From Eutrigla gurnardus (taxonomy: Eukaryota > Chordata > Actinopteri > Perciformes > Triglidae), in the NCBI GenBank assembly GCA_963514095.1, contig OY741264.1, positions 17,730,827 to 17,794,826 of the forward strand: a stretch of 64,000 nucleotides of DNA, in the 5' to 3' direction. A program made the position numbers and the translations under genes. The first letter of the stretch is position 1. The number at the start of each line of letters is the position of its first letter. The notes under the pieces were generated by a model. It worked only from the letters and a program-made list of their open reading frames with translations, searched no databases and was not told the DNA's origin. This document shows positions 34,245-45,982 of the stretch, in pieces.

Positions 34245-35479
34245 CCTATCCTTGTTCAATGCTTGTCAAGCATTGCTTGATAATGTTTGTTTGTGGGGAT
34301 GATGCGTTTTGCAAGTCATTCAATAAAAATGCCTTCCATGCATGGACTAACCCAACAATGCTTGAATATCATATGGCATTTGCTACCATGCTTGTGTTCA
34401 GCTCATTGTTTGGCAAGGCTTAAGGCTCACTTGGTTACCATTCTGTGAATAACTTTGGAGCTTTATGAGGATTATGCCAAAGCTTCATGGCTCAGATTGG
34501 TTTTTAGGATGGAAAATCCAGACACATAATGTAGACCACTGTCCTTTTCCCAAGCTTCTGTGAATGTCACATGCTGGCACGGTTGGCATAAAGTGTGTGA
34601 GAATGGCAGCAAAGGCAAATGAAAGCTGGCCATGAATGCAAATAGCATCAGAGGAACGGTGACAGACATGCCAGAAGGGCACAATCTGACACACTGGTTT
34701 CCACTGGGAAACGGGTAGCTTTATGAAGAAACACACAGTGAGGGCCAAATTCTCAAAAGGACTCTGCGGCTTTTGCGCTCTTTAAACTTACACAAACAAG
34801 TCAGAAAGAAACCCTGTAATTCTCAAAGCAAAGGCAAAAGGTGAAATGCAGCTCTGACTGTGTGGCCAAGCTCATAGGAGGAACATACTAGCCTGTTGGT
34901 GTTCCTATTTGTACATAGGTAGGTAATATGCAGACATCTTATACAACAAATTGCCTCCTCACAGCCCAAATTAATAATTTAAATTGTTTGTTTTCAGTTA
35001 GTGTGTAAGTGGTGCCACGCCCCCAGACATTCCAGCTATGACGTCAACATTGAATGATTTTTTCCCCTTTTGTCCTCTGATTCAAATCATGCCATCCACT
35101 TTTAAAGACTGACAGTGTGCATTTGAAAACGCCCTGAGAGACTGGGATATTAAATCACAACTAGGGTTTCTATCTGACACCTTTGAAATCTTTGCCTCTT
35201 CACCTTCTCCCCCCCGCCCCTGCATTTATCTTTCTTCCATTGCAAGGCAAACATTTGTACTTTAGAAAAGTGAACAAGTCTGTGCACATCCAGGCAAAGA
35301 TACTCAAAGATACTTTTCTGCAGGGCACAAAAGTAAAACGAAGTATTTGGGCCATTGTAGGTAAAATAAAAATAAAAAAAATTATTTGGAGAAAAAAAAG
35401 TTGCAAATGTATGAGAAGAGTTTAGGATAACTGTGTGTATTAGTCTATTTATTCTTCAAATTATTATATCATAACTTGA
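34245..35479. other. Unassigned non-coding sequence
   Basis: Nothing recognised. The stretch 34261-34460 contains several spaced GCTTG words without clear periodicity. Confidence 0.4.
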
Positions 35480-35640
35480 GACAATGCCTTGTTAAGGTCC
35501 TTAGGGTAATGGCTGTTGATGGTTATTGTTTATTTTATGTATATGTGCCAAATTGTCGTCCTATTGGTGTTTATTGATCGGGCGGTTCGGCCATTATGCC
35601 AGCGGTAGTTCTCACTTATAGCAACTGCAAACATCCTATG
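35480..35640 (+). repeat. Dispersed repeat, copy 2
   Basis: Direct counterpart of 30535-30700. Family not recognised. Confidence 0.7.
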
Positions 35641-35758
35641 TTAGCGGAAACAAGCAACGTTGAGTTGGATACATTGTATTATATAGCATGACTTTGATGT
35701 TCATTTTGATGTAGGCCTACTAGAAAATAATTTCTAATGTTAGATGTGTACACATATT

Positions 35759-36899
35759 AAGAGACCACTGCAAAATTATCACTTTATCTGGTTTTACTAT
35801 GTATAGGGGTAGTGTTGAAGTACAATTAACATTGTTGCTTCATTCTATAAACTACTGACAATTATCCAAATAAAAACATTGATATTTACAGCATTTATTA
35901 TCAGAAAACAACTGGTCAAAATAACTAAAAAGATCCAGTGTTTTCAGACCTCGAATAATGCAAAGAAAATAAGTTCATGAATATTTTGTAACAACACAAT
36001 ACTAATGTAAAGAGTTCATGAATCAGAATTTGGTGGAATAACCCTGATTTTTAATCCCAGCTTTCATGCATCTTGGCATCTCTTCACCAGTCTCTCACGT
36101 TGCTCTTGGGAGACTTTGTCACTCCTGGTGCAAACAATAAATCAGTCTGGCTTTGTTTGATGGCTTATGACCATACATCTTCCTCTTGATCACATTCCAG
36201 AGTTTTTCAGTGGGGTTCAGGTCTGGAGATTGGGCTCGCCATGCAGGGTCTTGATCTGGTGGTCCTCCATCGACAACTGGATGGACCTGGCAGTGTTGCA
36301 TGGAGCATTGTCCTGCTGGAAGAACCAATCCTGCAGGTTGGGGAACAGTGTCAGTGCAGAGGGAAGCAGCTCTTCTGCCTTGATTCAAGAGTTCTTCACA
36401 AAGACAAACCTGCCTAATTCTAGTCTTCCTGAGGACCCCAGATTATCACGATCCTCCGCAAGCTTTTACAGTGGGTGTGAGACACTGGCTTGTAGGCCTC
36501 TCAAGGTCTCTGTCTAACCATTAGACAACCAGGTGTTGGGCAAAACTGAAATTTGGACTAATCAGAGAAGGTGACCTTACTCCAGTCCCCCAGTCCAGTC
36601 CGTATGGTCTTTTGCAGACCTCAACCTGGCTCCTCTTTGCTTCTCATTTATTAATTTATTGTTTTTCTGGCTTTGCATGACTTCAGTCCTGCCTCTAGGA
36701 GCCTGTTGCCAACCGTCCTCCTTGTGCACTTTTCCCTAGCTGCCATTTTCCATCCTTTTTGTAGGTCATGATGTCCTTGATAGCACACCTCATTAACTAG
36801 AATGAGGTGTGCCTGTGTTGGAATTCAACTGATACTGGAATTTAATATCTGCCATACCTGTAGAGATGCAGATATAAGAAAAAATTGGAGTGGTCTCTT
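35759..36899 (-). mobile_element. Tc1-like transposon, decayed
   Basis: The ends carry inverted AAGAGACCACTGCAAAATT and AAGAGACCACTCCAATT. On the minus strand are scattered pieces of a Tc1 transposase in order, the best at 36119-36388. Length (about 1.1 kb) is shorter than the usual 1.3-1.6 kb. Confidence 0.8.
36119..36388 (-). pseudogene. Tc1 transposase C-terminal fragment
   Basis: The frame includes AGQCSMQHCQVHP (remnant of the DNAPCH region of the second catalytic Asp) and WRAQSPDLNPTEKLWNVIKR, the block that bears the third catalytic acid in Tc1 enzymes (SPDLNPIE). Upstream and downstream pieces are in other frames with stops. Non-functional. Confidence 0.75.
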
Positions 36900-36904
36900 C
36901 ATTT

Positions 36905-37095
36905 ATTCCTGAGGAAGGGTCTGCGAGCCCGAAACGTTACTCCTTTTCGGTGATAATACATTTTTAGTGCTTTGGAGCTCCTTGTTGGTGTGCGGATTTT
37001 TCCTTTTTTCATTATTGACTTTTTTGTCCAGCACCCAGCGTCAGTTTTTTGGATGTCCGTGCCTTGTTTATACTTTCGTCTCTTCATTTATTCCC
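36905..37095 (+). mobile_element. Penelope-like terminal fragment (tentative)
   Basis: The sequence CCTGAGGAAGGGTCTGCGAG then CCCGAAACGTTACTCC matches a motif repeatedly seen in fish Penelope-like ends. The fragment directly abuts the Tc1 right end. No RT is present here. Confidence 0.35.
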
Positions 37096-37984
37096 ATGGC
37101 TGTATATATACACACACACACGCAACCCTTTTCTTGTAGTTTTCACCTATCAGACGCAAAAACACAGGGCACATTGCACTTATTTGTAAAACACTGTGGA
37201 CATGTTTGCACTGTAATATAATGAATACAATGTCTTTTGTAAATCAGAACTTGAGATAGGGTTGCAAGTGACACGCAAATCCATTCTTAGTGAATTTGCC
37301 CCTGAGATTCTGAGGTTACAATTTGAAACAACCCATTGAACACCCATTGTTGTGCAGCCATTTACAGCTTGGAGTCATTTATCACCCACTGACTCGGGTT
37401 CCAATTGTTTTTTGTTTTTTTAAATCAGTCAGCCTGCCAGTTATCTCAAGCTCTCTTAAAGCCTGATTCACCTCCTTGTTTCTCCTCAACTACCCCTCCC
37501 AATATTTGCTGTGAGAGGCCACTGGTGTTTGGCAGAAAACAGACCCAGCACTGGATTTTCAATTGAGTTGTCAGAAGCTGGCTGTTTTAATAATTCCTGC
37601 CCAATAAAAGGGCAGAGAACCTTTGGTGAAGTGGCTTCACCCATGACGTTCAGCTTGGGTCTGTCTGGGAAAGGATGTCTGCAAGACAAAAAAAATTCCT
37701 AGCAGGTTTTTACTGGATAAGAGATATTTTGACAAGAAACTAGAATAGAATAAGTAAACATGTGCAACCAGGAATAAGTAATTCATATTGAAACTGACAT
37801 GGAAACACAATACAAGGTTGTCCTACCTGATAAAAGGTGAATAGAAAAACAGAAGCCAATAAACCAATGTTGTTGTTGTTCCTCTTTGTAGACTCTGGGA
37901 CTTTTTGTACCCTTACTTCGTTCCTGCTGAAAACCGGTAAAGGGTATTTTGTAGCTGTTTTGACCAATTAAAGGGCAGGGCTTC
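37096..37984. other. Unassigned non-coding sequence
   Basis: A (CA)n run near 37113-37122 and otherwise plain sequence. Confidence 0.4.
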
Positions 37985-38150
37985 AGGGCAGAGTTGATGT
38001 AATAGTTGATATCTTGGATTCTGTTTGATTTCAGGTTGAGACAAAGCAGTGTATCATCGGCATAAAAGTGGAAGGAAACGTGCATTGATTTGGCTGGGGC
38101 CCAGGATCATGCCTCTCACAGTATTAACAACCCTACAAGGAGTTAAATAC
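37985..38150 (-). mobile_element. LINE RT relic with YADD box
   Basis: The minus strand reads VSFHFYADDTLLCLNLKSN in frame, a clear RT active-site segment (Jockey-group LINE style), with a preceding MILGP remnant in another frame. Only about 150 bp are recognisable. Confidence 0.6.
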
Positions 38151-40755
38151 CTAAACGAGTCAAAAACCTAAAGCAAATCCAGTTGCCTACAGTTCTGGAC
38201 CCCTGTGCAGCTGCACCTGATGCATCCCACAAGATCACTTTCCCTATATAAAATAGCACCACGGGTATGTAAGGGTCACTTATTTAAAAAGCCGATCACC
38301 CTTCCTGTAAATATAATGTTTAAAAAAAAAAAGAAGCCAAACCAAGAATGGACCCTGTTATTATGTTTTATGAAAATCTTTCTGGGATAGGAAGACATTT
38401 GATTGTCTCTGACACTGAAAACATACGCATATAAAACCTTTGCTGAGCATGTGGTGACTGCTAAAATTAACTAACATTAGCAACCACATTCTGCTGGTCA
38501 CACCAGACCAAGTAAAGCTGTAGCAGTAAAACCCTTGAGTGTACTCAATTGAGCAATAGGCAGCTTTTTATTCCTTTTGAATCTCCTACTGATTTGTTTG
38601 AGAATTAATGTGCTACATATGGTCAAGATTCCATGACAATTATGAGGTTATAGTTTGACCAAGAACGGCAGCAAGCTAGGTTTCTGCCAATCTTGCATGG
38701 TCACATACTGTATTATTTGTATTATAAGGATATCAGCAAACCTACAGTAGCAGTAGAAGTCTGAAAATGTAATGCTTTGTATCCGAACCTCCATCCTGTC
38801 AGGCACACAGAGATTTGGAGAAAAGTGATATTCAGACATTTGAAAGTCCCGAGGGAGCCATTTGATTGGCTGTGAGATTGAAAAAATGCACCTCAAGTAT
38901 TGGTTTTGTTCCTGGTGCCAGCCACCACCCTCCTGGCATCATTTAAAAAAAATTGAAATGTTTTTCAACAGCCTTGAGCCTTGAACATGACAAAATATGT
39001 CTATACTATATTATCCTAGACCAAATAAAGATTAAGGTCAAACTTACTGAAAGTATACAGCTTCACAGCAGCGCCAACGTTAATCTAGATAAAACCTTCA
39101 GACTAACAGAGATGGATAATCACTTGTAAAAATATTATGCATGAATACAAGTATTATGTAAAAATCATTACTTATTATGGACCCAAATCAATATGCCGGT
39201 GAAAAAAACAGAACTCTTGCACAATGTATGTGCAGAGATTTACAATCAATAATAAACTCCCCACTTCAATTAGAATTAGACTCTTGGCCTTGAGAAATCA
39301 TGATTCAATGATGTGTCCATTCATGCAGCTGCAGTAGCTCCTGGCATGCCGAGTCCTCCTAAATAATTTGACATGGGCAGCAGGAAGTCAGATTACTTTA
39401 TATTGGCATGTGTTTCTCTTATCTATATGGTGCAGTCTGGAGATAAGAAGTGATCATCCATGCTGGCACTGTGTACTTGCGCTGCATGAGATGCATACAA
39501 TTATGCAAATAAGCTGAAAGTCGTAAAGCCTTGTTGGAGCCTGAGATTCCCCCCTCCTCACTCCTGCGCTGCGCTCTTTGTTGTGGAGAAAACCCACCGT
39601 TTTGGATGGCAGCGAAGGCAGGCTTGTGCAGCAGGTGTGCATTTGTAATAAGAGCTGTGCCGGGAAAGAAAGCGGAACGGGGAAATATTTCAAAACGAGG
39701 AACAGGTTGAAATGACACCTTTCTGGCAGAGTAGCATCTGTTTTATCCAGTCGTGTGCAGACGTATTCATCAACATATAGAGTGGTTGGTCAAGCCTCTC
39801 AGCTGGATGATCACAGATTGCCTTCACTATGGTCAAGTATCAACACAGTTAAGGGCCTTGCAACATGTAGGTGCTGTAATTATACAAGTGCAGGTGGTGT
39901 GTGCACAAGCACACTCGAAGCACTCTTTTCTGCATTGAAGAAATCCAAGGTGACTTGTGTACAATAATTCACTCGACCTTGTATAATTCTCAAAAATATG
40001 ATGGCAAGTGTGTCTATTTTATGGCAGAAATATTTATTTCCTTCCCCTGCTTTAGATTAAAATGAAGACATACCGCATTACAGAGTCTTCAAATAACCTC
40101 AGCAGCATATTGAGATCAATATGTTTCGTCCAATTGTTGGACGGCAGCATGTGTGAATATTTAGCAAAGCTTGCGATACTTAAAACAGATAAATGTACAT
40201 GAATAATTCATATTAAGGGTGTGAGGGTTACATCACAGCCACTGTCAATGATAATCAGATGGCACTGATAAGATAATTTGTATGGTTCCCACAACACAAG
40301 GGCAAAGAGGATAATCATACTTTCAGATGAGCATGGACAATACGTTACAGAATGAGCATGACATGGAAACCCTTCTACACCACGGTGCTTTTTCAGATCA
40401 TTATCAGATGGCTTTGGCATTGTTCAACATTAGCTGTGCGATTATTGGAACAAACTGCATTACGAAGCGGATTTCTGAACCATTAGCGTGGCATTTATTT
40501 CAGACTAATAAGGGGATCCAGAGATTGGATGATGAAGGGGATCAAAGCAGGACACCACAGTACAACGTAGATAATCATGATGGATTTGAGAGGACATCTG
40601 GCACACAAATTGGCCATCAAACTAATGTATTGTGTTTTTGTATTTGTCCGATAGCACAAAGTCAATACAAAAAAGTAGCACACAGAAAGTCAGTAATGGA
40701 ATGATACCACTCATGTCTTCCCCCCCCCCCCCCATCTTTCTGACAATTTGCTGAT
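38151..40755. other. Unassigned non-coding sequence
   Basis: No element ends or protein motifs recognised. The 39530-39720 segment is GC-richer with open frames on the minus strand, but none resembles a known protein. A C-run lies at 40720-40733. Confidence 0.4.
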
Positions 40756-41193
40756 AAACACTGCATGAAAAGTGGGATTTTCGTCAGTTAGCGGCCCTGT
40801 AAATTCCCGTGGAAGTTCAGGTTTACGACTGCAAACGGCAATTTGCAGGAAACACCGAAAACTGACGTAAATTGCCGGGAATTGACGTGGGCCTTGCTTG
40901 GCAGTTGTCCCCCCATGACCCCCCTCCCCGTAATCCTAGGGGAGGCTTTAACATGTAAATGAAAATGCTGTGAGCTATACAAATGCAAATCAGGGTAGCA
41001 GGGGGAGTTTTCCCCCAGGCGACATTTTTCTGAAAGGTGTTAACTTCATTTCATCTTCATTCAAAGATATAACTTCATTTCATCTTCATTCAAAGATACA
41101 CAAAACAATTTGCTTCAACAATTACTTTTAATCAGGCTTTGCCACAAAGGTAAAATGTACATTCATGCAAACAACATCACAGTCTCCTAGAGC

Positions 41194-41544
41194 TCAACCA
41201 CTGTGCATAGTGGTATGACTACAGTGACCCTTTCTTTGGTCTTGCTTAAATGCAGTGAATGTGTTAACCACACATCTCCCAGCAATGCGCTCAACAGGCA
41301 GAAATGATGCTGGGTATGACGTGTCTGTTCCCTGCAAGCTCCAAACTTCTATTGGCTTTCCATAAAAATGTCTGTCCGGATGGGGATGAAGCCAGGAAAC
41401 TTGCGCAATAACATGTTTAAATGCAGTACCTTTTGACACAACATTAACAACTATAAACTGCTTTATAATGGCTGGTCGTAGTTCTGCTAGAGGGTCAAGG
41501 ATGGGTTCATAGATCATAGATCTCGGCTGTGTTAGAAATGCCAT
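41194..41544 (-). CDS. TE-borne protein of unknown function, ORF A
   Basis: An open frame of 116 codons. It contains KGTAFKHVIAQVSWLHPHPD followed by RHFYGKPIEVW, then SFLPVERIAGRCVV. I recall similar H-(V/L)-(L/F)A-V-W---HP---FG-P--VW segments at the C-terminus of proteins from other fish and cnidarian mobile elements, with no known function. It may be the last exon of a longer protein; there is no obvious second exon upstream because the divergent promoter starts there. No signal peptide or membrane segment. Confidence 0.5.
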   Translation of the reverse strand: MAFLTQPRSMIYEPILDPLAELRPAIIKQFIVVNVVSKGTAFKHVIAQVSWLHPHPDRHFYGKPIEVWSLQGTDTSYPASFLPVERIAGRCVVNTFTAFKQDQRKGHCSHTTMHSG

Positions 41545-41749
41545 ACTAACGTCCTACTCGTACTTAATTGTGACGTAAATTTGAGTACGTAGTGCGTTCA
41601 CATACAATAGTATGTGAATTTGTGTACGCGAGAAATGCCCGGATGTATACTGCATTGGCAAGAATTTCAGAGTATACAGCGGACCTTGCTAAATCTACTC
41701 AACTTCCCAAAATGCATTGCGGCTCGTCTGACTTCACAAGTTTTGGATA
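41545..41749. promoter_or_regulatory. Candidate bidirectional promoter
   Basis: A 205-bp interval separates the divergent starts of ORF A and ORF B. It contains a short hairpin GTTCACATAC..GTATGTGAAT (41597-41620) and CCCAAAATGCATTGCGG just upstream of the ORF B ATG. Function is inferred only from position. Confidence 0.35.
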
Positions 41750-43403
41750 ATGGCGGACGACTGCGGTGATTCTGGCGACAGCCCGACACAAACCGCGTAC
41801 ACATGTAAGTATACTGTAACATGACTTTTATGTTTCCAGCTGACTTTTAAATCGTATTGATAATGAACGTTACTTTATTGTTGTTGGCATTGTAGGCTAC
41901 GTTAACGTTACGAATCGAAGGTCCTGGCAGCTGGCTAGCCTACTGACGCTAATTTACCACAGAGGTTAGCGAGTGCAAGCGAAGCGGAAAATGTTCAGTT
42001 TTTACCGACGTTAACTAATAATATAGTGCTTATGTTAAACCGTGGTTATATATTTACTAACGGTGATTAATAACGCCGTGCGCCGTTGTCCGTTAAAGGG
42101 ACGGATGCAGACACCGGGCGCCTCATTCAGTGGAGGGAACGATGAGGAGACGTTCACGTTCACCGGCAGCAGGAATGCTGCTCTGAGAGGCTTCACTTAA
42201 GAAAATGTGGTTTAAATGTTATAATTCTTATATCCAGGACTGCTGGAGACTCTGAGGATGTCCCAGGACTGCTGGAGACTCTCAGGATGATTGCGGTAAG
42301 AATATGTTCGGTGACTGCTAGCTAAGCTAAAATTAGCAAAGCAAGCCCAAGCTAAAAGTAGCTTAAAAGCTAATAGTCCAAGCTAAAAGTAGCATAGTAG
42401 CCTTGTAAAAGAACAAGAGAGAGGAACCCGTGTAACGTTAAGTTGCTTTGTTAAGTGTATGTTGTTGGTCTTTTACAGGAAGCAGTACGCCGTCTTCACA
42501 ACTCGGAGACGAATTGTAGGCGCTACGAACCGGAGCAAGGGTACGATTTAAAGAATATGCTTTCATTCTGCTGTATAAGGAAATAGATGCGTTAACAGTA
42601 GATACTGATCTTAACTGTTCATTTTGTTTTCACAGACGAACCTCGCCTCATAACGAAGCTGTGACCGCTTACTTGCTCGGAGCTTTGTCCGCAAGTCTAG
42701 TCGGATTTCTATGACACCGATAGTGACGCCATTGTGTGTAAGTAACTTTTACTGTTTTCTTCTTCCTTGTTTTAATTTTACTGTGACTTAAGTTTTCTTA
42801 ATCATACCACTCATTTAATCGTTTTCCAGCTGCCTGTAAGACATACTATGAAACGGTACGCAGGAGCTTCAGACACACACAGCCTGATCTCGCATCGCAG
42901 GCGGAAGCTGTGAAGAGGTCAGCTCGGAGTCGTTCCAGGAGAAAGAGGGTAAGACTTATTAGATTTATTAGATCCGTTTTTGGTCAATGTGACCAAACCT
43001 ACCTAAACCTATTGTTCAGGTGCATTAATAGATGTGTTGTGTCCATGCGCAGTGCATCGCGCAGTACTGATTGTCTTTATTGATTGTTTTACAGCTGCTG
43101 GAAGCGAGACGGAGTGTGCTTGCTGGCGATGAGGTGGACCGTTGGAAGTGCGCCACCACAGACATGATGTCTGATGAGGAGGACGGCGTCGTTGGCGGGG
43201 TGTCTGGATGGATTGTGCGACAGCCAGGAGCTCACAGAGCTCTGTGCGACTCTACAGTCGCGATTAGAGAAGACTCCCAAGTACAGGGCCACGCACCGCA
43301 GGCGGCTGTAAAATTGACCAAATTCGGACAGAATGTCGCCAGTTCATTTGTTTGTGTGTGGCAAATTTGTACAGTTGTGTTGTCAATAAAGCTCTTTCTT
43401 TGA
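41750..43403 (+). pseudogene. Spliced C14orf93-like gene, decayed, ORF B
   Basis: Six candidate exons with GT..AG borders: 41750-41804, 42238-42295, 42479-42540, 42636-42737, 42830-42948 and 43095 onward; poly(A) signal AATAAA at 43385. Exons 5 and 6 join in frame to give SACKTYYETVRRSFRHTQPD, then SRRKRLLEARRSVLAGDEVD and MMSDEEDGVVGGVSGWIVRQ. This C-terminal block resembles proteins annotated as C14orf93-like (from memory). Lesions: exon 1 phase leads to a stop at the exon 2 border, a frame break late in exon 4, and another after GWIVRQP, where the expected SQELTELCATLQ continues in a different frame. Exon 2 contains two near-identical 26-bp repeats (CAGGACTGCTGGAGACT..). Confidence 0.55.
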
Positions 43404-43442
43404 ATACTTCCTCCTGGCAATTTTTCCTTTCCTCAATAAATT

Positions 43443-43444
43443 CA

Positions 43445-43497
<53 letters not shown>

Positions 43498-43518
43498 AGA
43501 TATAGATATATAGATATA
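43443..43518 (+). repeat. (AT)n/(GATATA)n microsatellite
   Basis: About 20 AT units followed by five or six GATATA units. It lies just downstream of the ORF B poly(A) signal, inside the element. Confidence 0.9.
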
Positions 43519-43529
43519 GTGATAGATCT

Positions 43530-43740
43530 GCTAACCAATCACTAGTGATTATTCTTGTTTAAAAGACCCAGTGTGACCAATAGTAACACATCTGCCAACG
43601 GGGGTGGGGTTTACATTTATAATGACTCATCAGGTTGACCAATAGTGATAGAACTGCCAACGTGGGTTGGCTTTACATTTATAATGACCAGTTCTGCCAA
43701 CCAATCACGAGCGAATATACTTGTTTAAAACTAGTGGTTT
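43530..43740 (+). repeat. Imperfect tandem repeats with CCAAT words
   Basis: GACCAATAGT appears twice, CTGCCAACG(G/T)GGGT..TTTACATTTATAATGA twice about 75 bp apart, and AACCAATCAC..CTTGTTTAAAA twice. These form a degenerate two-level duplication near the right end of the 3.2-kb element. Confidence 0.7.
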
Positions 43741-43959
43741 CATCCAATCCTGAGTGAGGATATTCAAGCCATCTCTGGCCAGGCGCGGTTTCGCTGCTAT
43801 TCATATGCTAATTAGAGCCTTCGCTGTGGTTCGTTTCCGACAATTTTCGGCACAGACGAACGCGGCGTTCGCAGCCTGTAAATTGTTGTTAACTCCCGAA
43901 AATTAGGGAGATTTCCGGGCGTTTACAGGGACGAAAATCCGACTTTTCATGCAGTGAAA

Positions 43960-44765
43960 TCTGAAGTGTCAACACAAGCCTCCAGTTCCCAGACAAAGTT
44001 TCTGCCATGAAATGACAAGTCTCATCATGCAACAAGCGCTCACAGAAGAATGTTAAATTTGGAGTTATAATTTGTGATTTAAACAAGATAAGATTTGAAA
44101 CGCATTTACACAGTTTTGTCATCAGTATGGCAGTATGCTCCAAATTGGACTCCAAGGTGGCTAAACACATGCTGCAACTCAAGAAAATACAATCAGACCA
44201 AACCAATGGAGAACAGGGTTTTTATTTTCTAATTTGACAACACTATGTAGCCCAACATCTCGCAGTAAATTCAGACAACGCAACCAAATACAGAAATGCA
44301 AAGAAAAAAAAAAAAGAAAAAAAAAAAGATACAAAAGAAAGTTTACAGGGGTTATTGAAAAATGATGAATAAGTGGTTGTTGTTGCCATGGTAACTCCCA
44401 TAGTGTCACTGTCACACTGTCTCCATGACTTAGGGCTCTTTCATACTTCCTTGTTGGGGGTCCTGTTTTTCAGACATTTAAGTTTGAACTGAACCAAAAC
44501 TGCTTATTTTATCCCCATAAAATAAGCAAACTAATACAAATTAAAATAATTAATTAAAAGATGAAATTCTGCCCAGACTGACTTGACCCTCCCCAGATTA
44601 ATCCCGGCATCCCCTCTGTAAATGTCCCACAGGAAACGGACCCACTTTGATAACTTTTATATTTAGTGTTCACTCAGGTTGGTCTTGGACCAGCCCCTAG
44701 TTCTGCTGCTATAAGCTAAGGCTGCTGGGAGCCTTCCTATGATACACTAACTCTCCACACCACTC
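43960..44765. other. Unassigned non-coding sequence
   Basis: An A-run block at 44304-44327; otherwise nothing recognisable. Confidence 0.4.
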
Positions 44766-44766
44766 T

Positions 44767-45825
44767 GGGGCTCGTTCCGGAAAGCAGGTTCAACAAACTC
44801 TGAACCTAACCCTGAACTCTGAGTCAACCAACTCTGAGATTGGCAACTCTGAGTTTTCGGTTTCAGAACAGCGGTTTTGAATTAGTTCAATCAACTCTGA
44901 GTATGTAAACTCAGAGTTACGCGCGTGCCTGCCGACTCTACAAAGCCATCATCAATGGAGCTCCGATACTACAATTCACCATGGCAACCGGGAGAGCGTT
45001 ATTAGATATTACCGAGTGTTTATGTAGAAAACTAGCTCATCCTTACAAAAGCGGAGCAACGTAACTGCAGCAAAGTAGAGACATTTACGGCCCGACTTAA
45101 TGTGTATAACTGAATGAAACAGTCGATTGGTCTAGAGCTGATAAGTCTTTATTTTCAACCACCCAGAGTGGTGTAATGGTTAGCAACGCTGCCTATGGTT
45201 CAGGTGACAGGTGTTCGACTCCTGCAGATCACAAACTAGCGCAATGAAGACAATTTTATTTTCATGTAGGTGTAATCCCCCAGGCACAAAAAGAAACTGG
45301 CTTCAGCTGAAAATTAAGCATAAAGATATTGCACAAATACGTAGATACTAAGGCATATGATTTTTCAGAAAACTTCCGTTCGCAAAAAAATCTTAAGAAC
45401 TCTGCAAAGAATCTGCATAATGTCTGCGATATGAAATGTCTAAAATGTCGGAGAATATTGTTTAGATATGTGATTGGTAGGAAAAACGGTAATTTCCTTC
45501 TAAGTAATCAAAATCCTCTCCCGACATAAAGCTGTTAGAGTCGCTTTTATTTCCGTATCGATTAGGTTGACGAGGAAAGGACGGCACATTTTTTTCCAGA
45601 GTTGGTTCAGATACTGGAAAAAGGCAGAGACATGTAGGAGAATCTCAGGGTTTGTTGAAGAAAACCTGCTAGCGAGCAGGTTAGGTTCACAGAATCAGTT
45701 ACTATGGTAACTGACCTAAAAGGTTGAGTTACCGCGCGTTCTGGAACGGAAAACTCAGAGTTTCCCTCTTCTCGGGATTAACAAACTCAGAGTTTCAGGA
45801 AAACCTACTTTCTGGAACGGACCCC
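44767..45825. mobile_element. MITE-like element with inverted ends
   Basis: The ends read GGGGCTCGTTCCGGAAAGCA and, inverted, GGGGTCCGTTCCAGAAAGTA. AACTCTGAGT words recur near both ends on opposite strands. This wording matches a common fish MITE group and is similar in style to the termini at 24279. No transposase was found and the target duplication is unclear. Confidence 0.7.
45170..45240 (+). mobile_element. tRNA-like fragment, possible SINE head
   Basis: GTGGTGTAATGGTTAGCAAC is box A-like and GGTGTTCGACTCC about 30 bases on is box B-like. No clean cloverleaf or tail is visible, so it is a relic at best. Confidence 0.35.
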
Positions 45826-45982
45826 TGGTGGTCGAAAGCAAGCAACATAACACAGGTGGATGGCGTCAATGGCGGCACCCGGCATTCATGGCGTGCGCGG
45901 AGCTCCGACAGCTCTTTTATTATACAGTTATACGGTAAACTACTATCAAACTATTTGCCGCTTGGCTGATTTTTATGACTTG

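Larger units (their letters stand above)
40759..43956. mobile_element. 3.2-kb TIR element with two divergent genes
   Basis: Both ends carry CACTGCATGAAAAGT(G/C)GGATTTTCGTC in inverted orientation, and AAA lies on each side (40756-40758 and 43957-43959). Subterminal sequence on each side again pairs loosely (CCTGTAAATTCCCG, CCTGTAAACGCCCG). Inside are a minus-strand frame (41194-41544) and a spliced plus-strand gene (41750-43403) sharing a promoter interval of about 200 bp. No DDE transposase is visible, so mobilisation would depend on another copy. Superfamily not assigned. Confidence 0.7.

Noticed and set aside
39419..39718. 99-codon minus-strand frame as a gene
   Set aside because: No known motif, no splice context, no repeat ends. 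Possibly conserved non-coding DNA, but this cannot be judged here.
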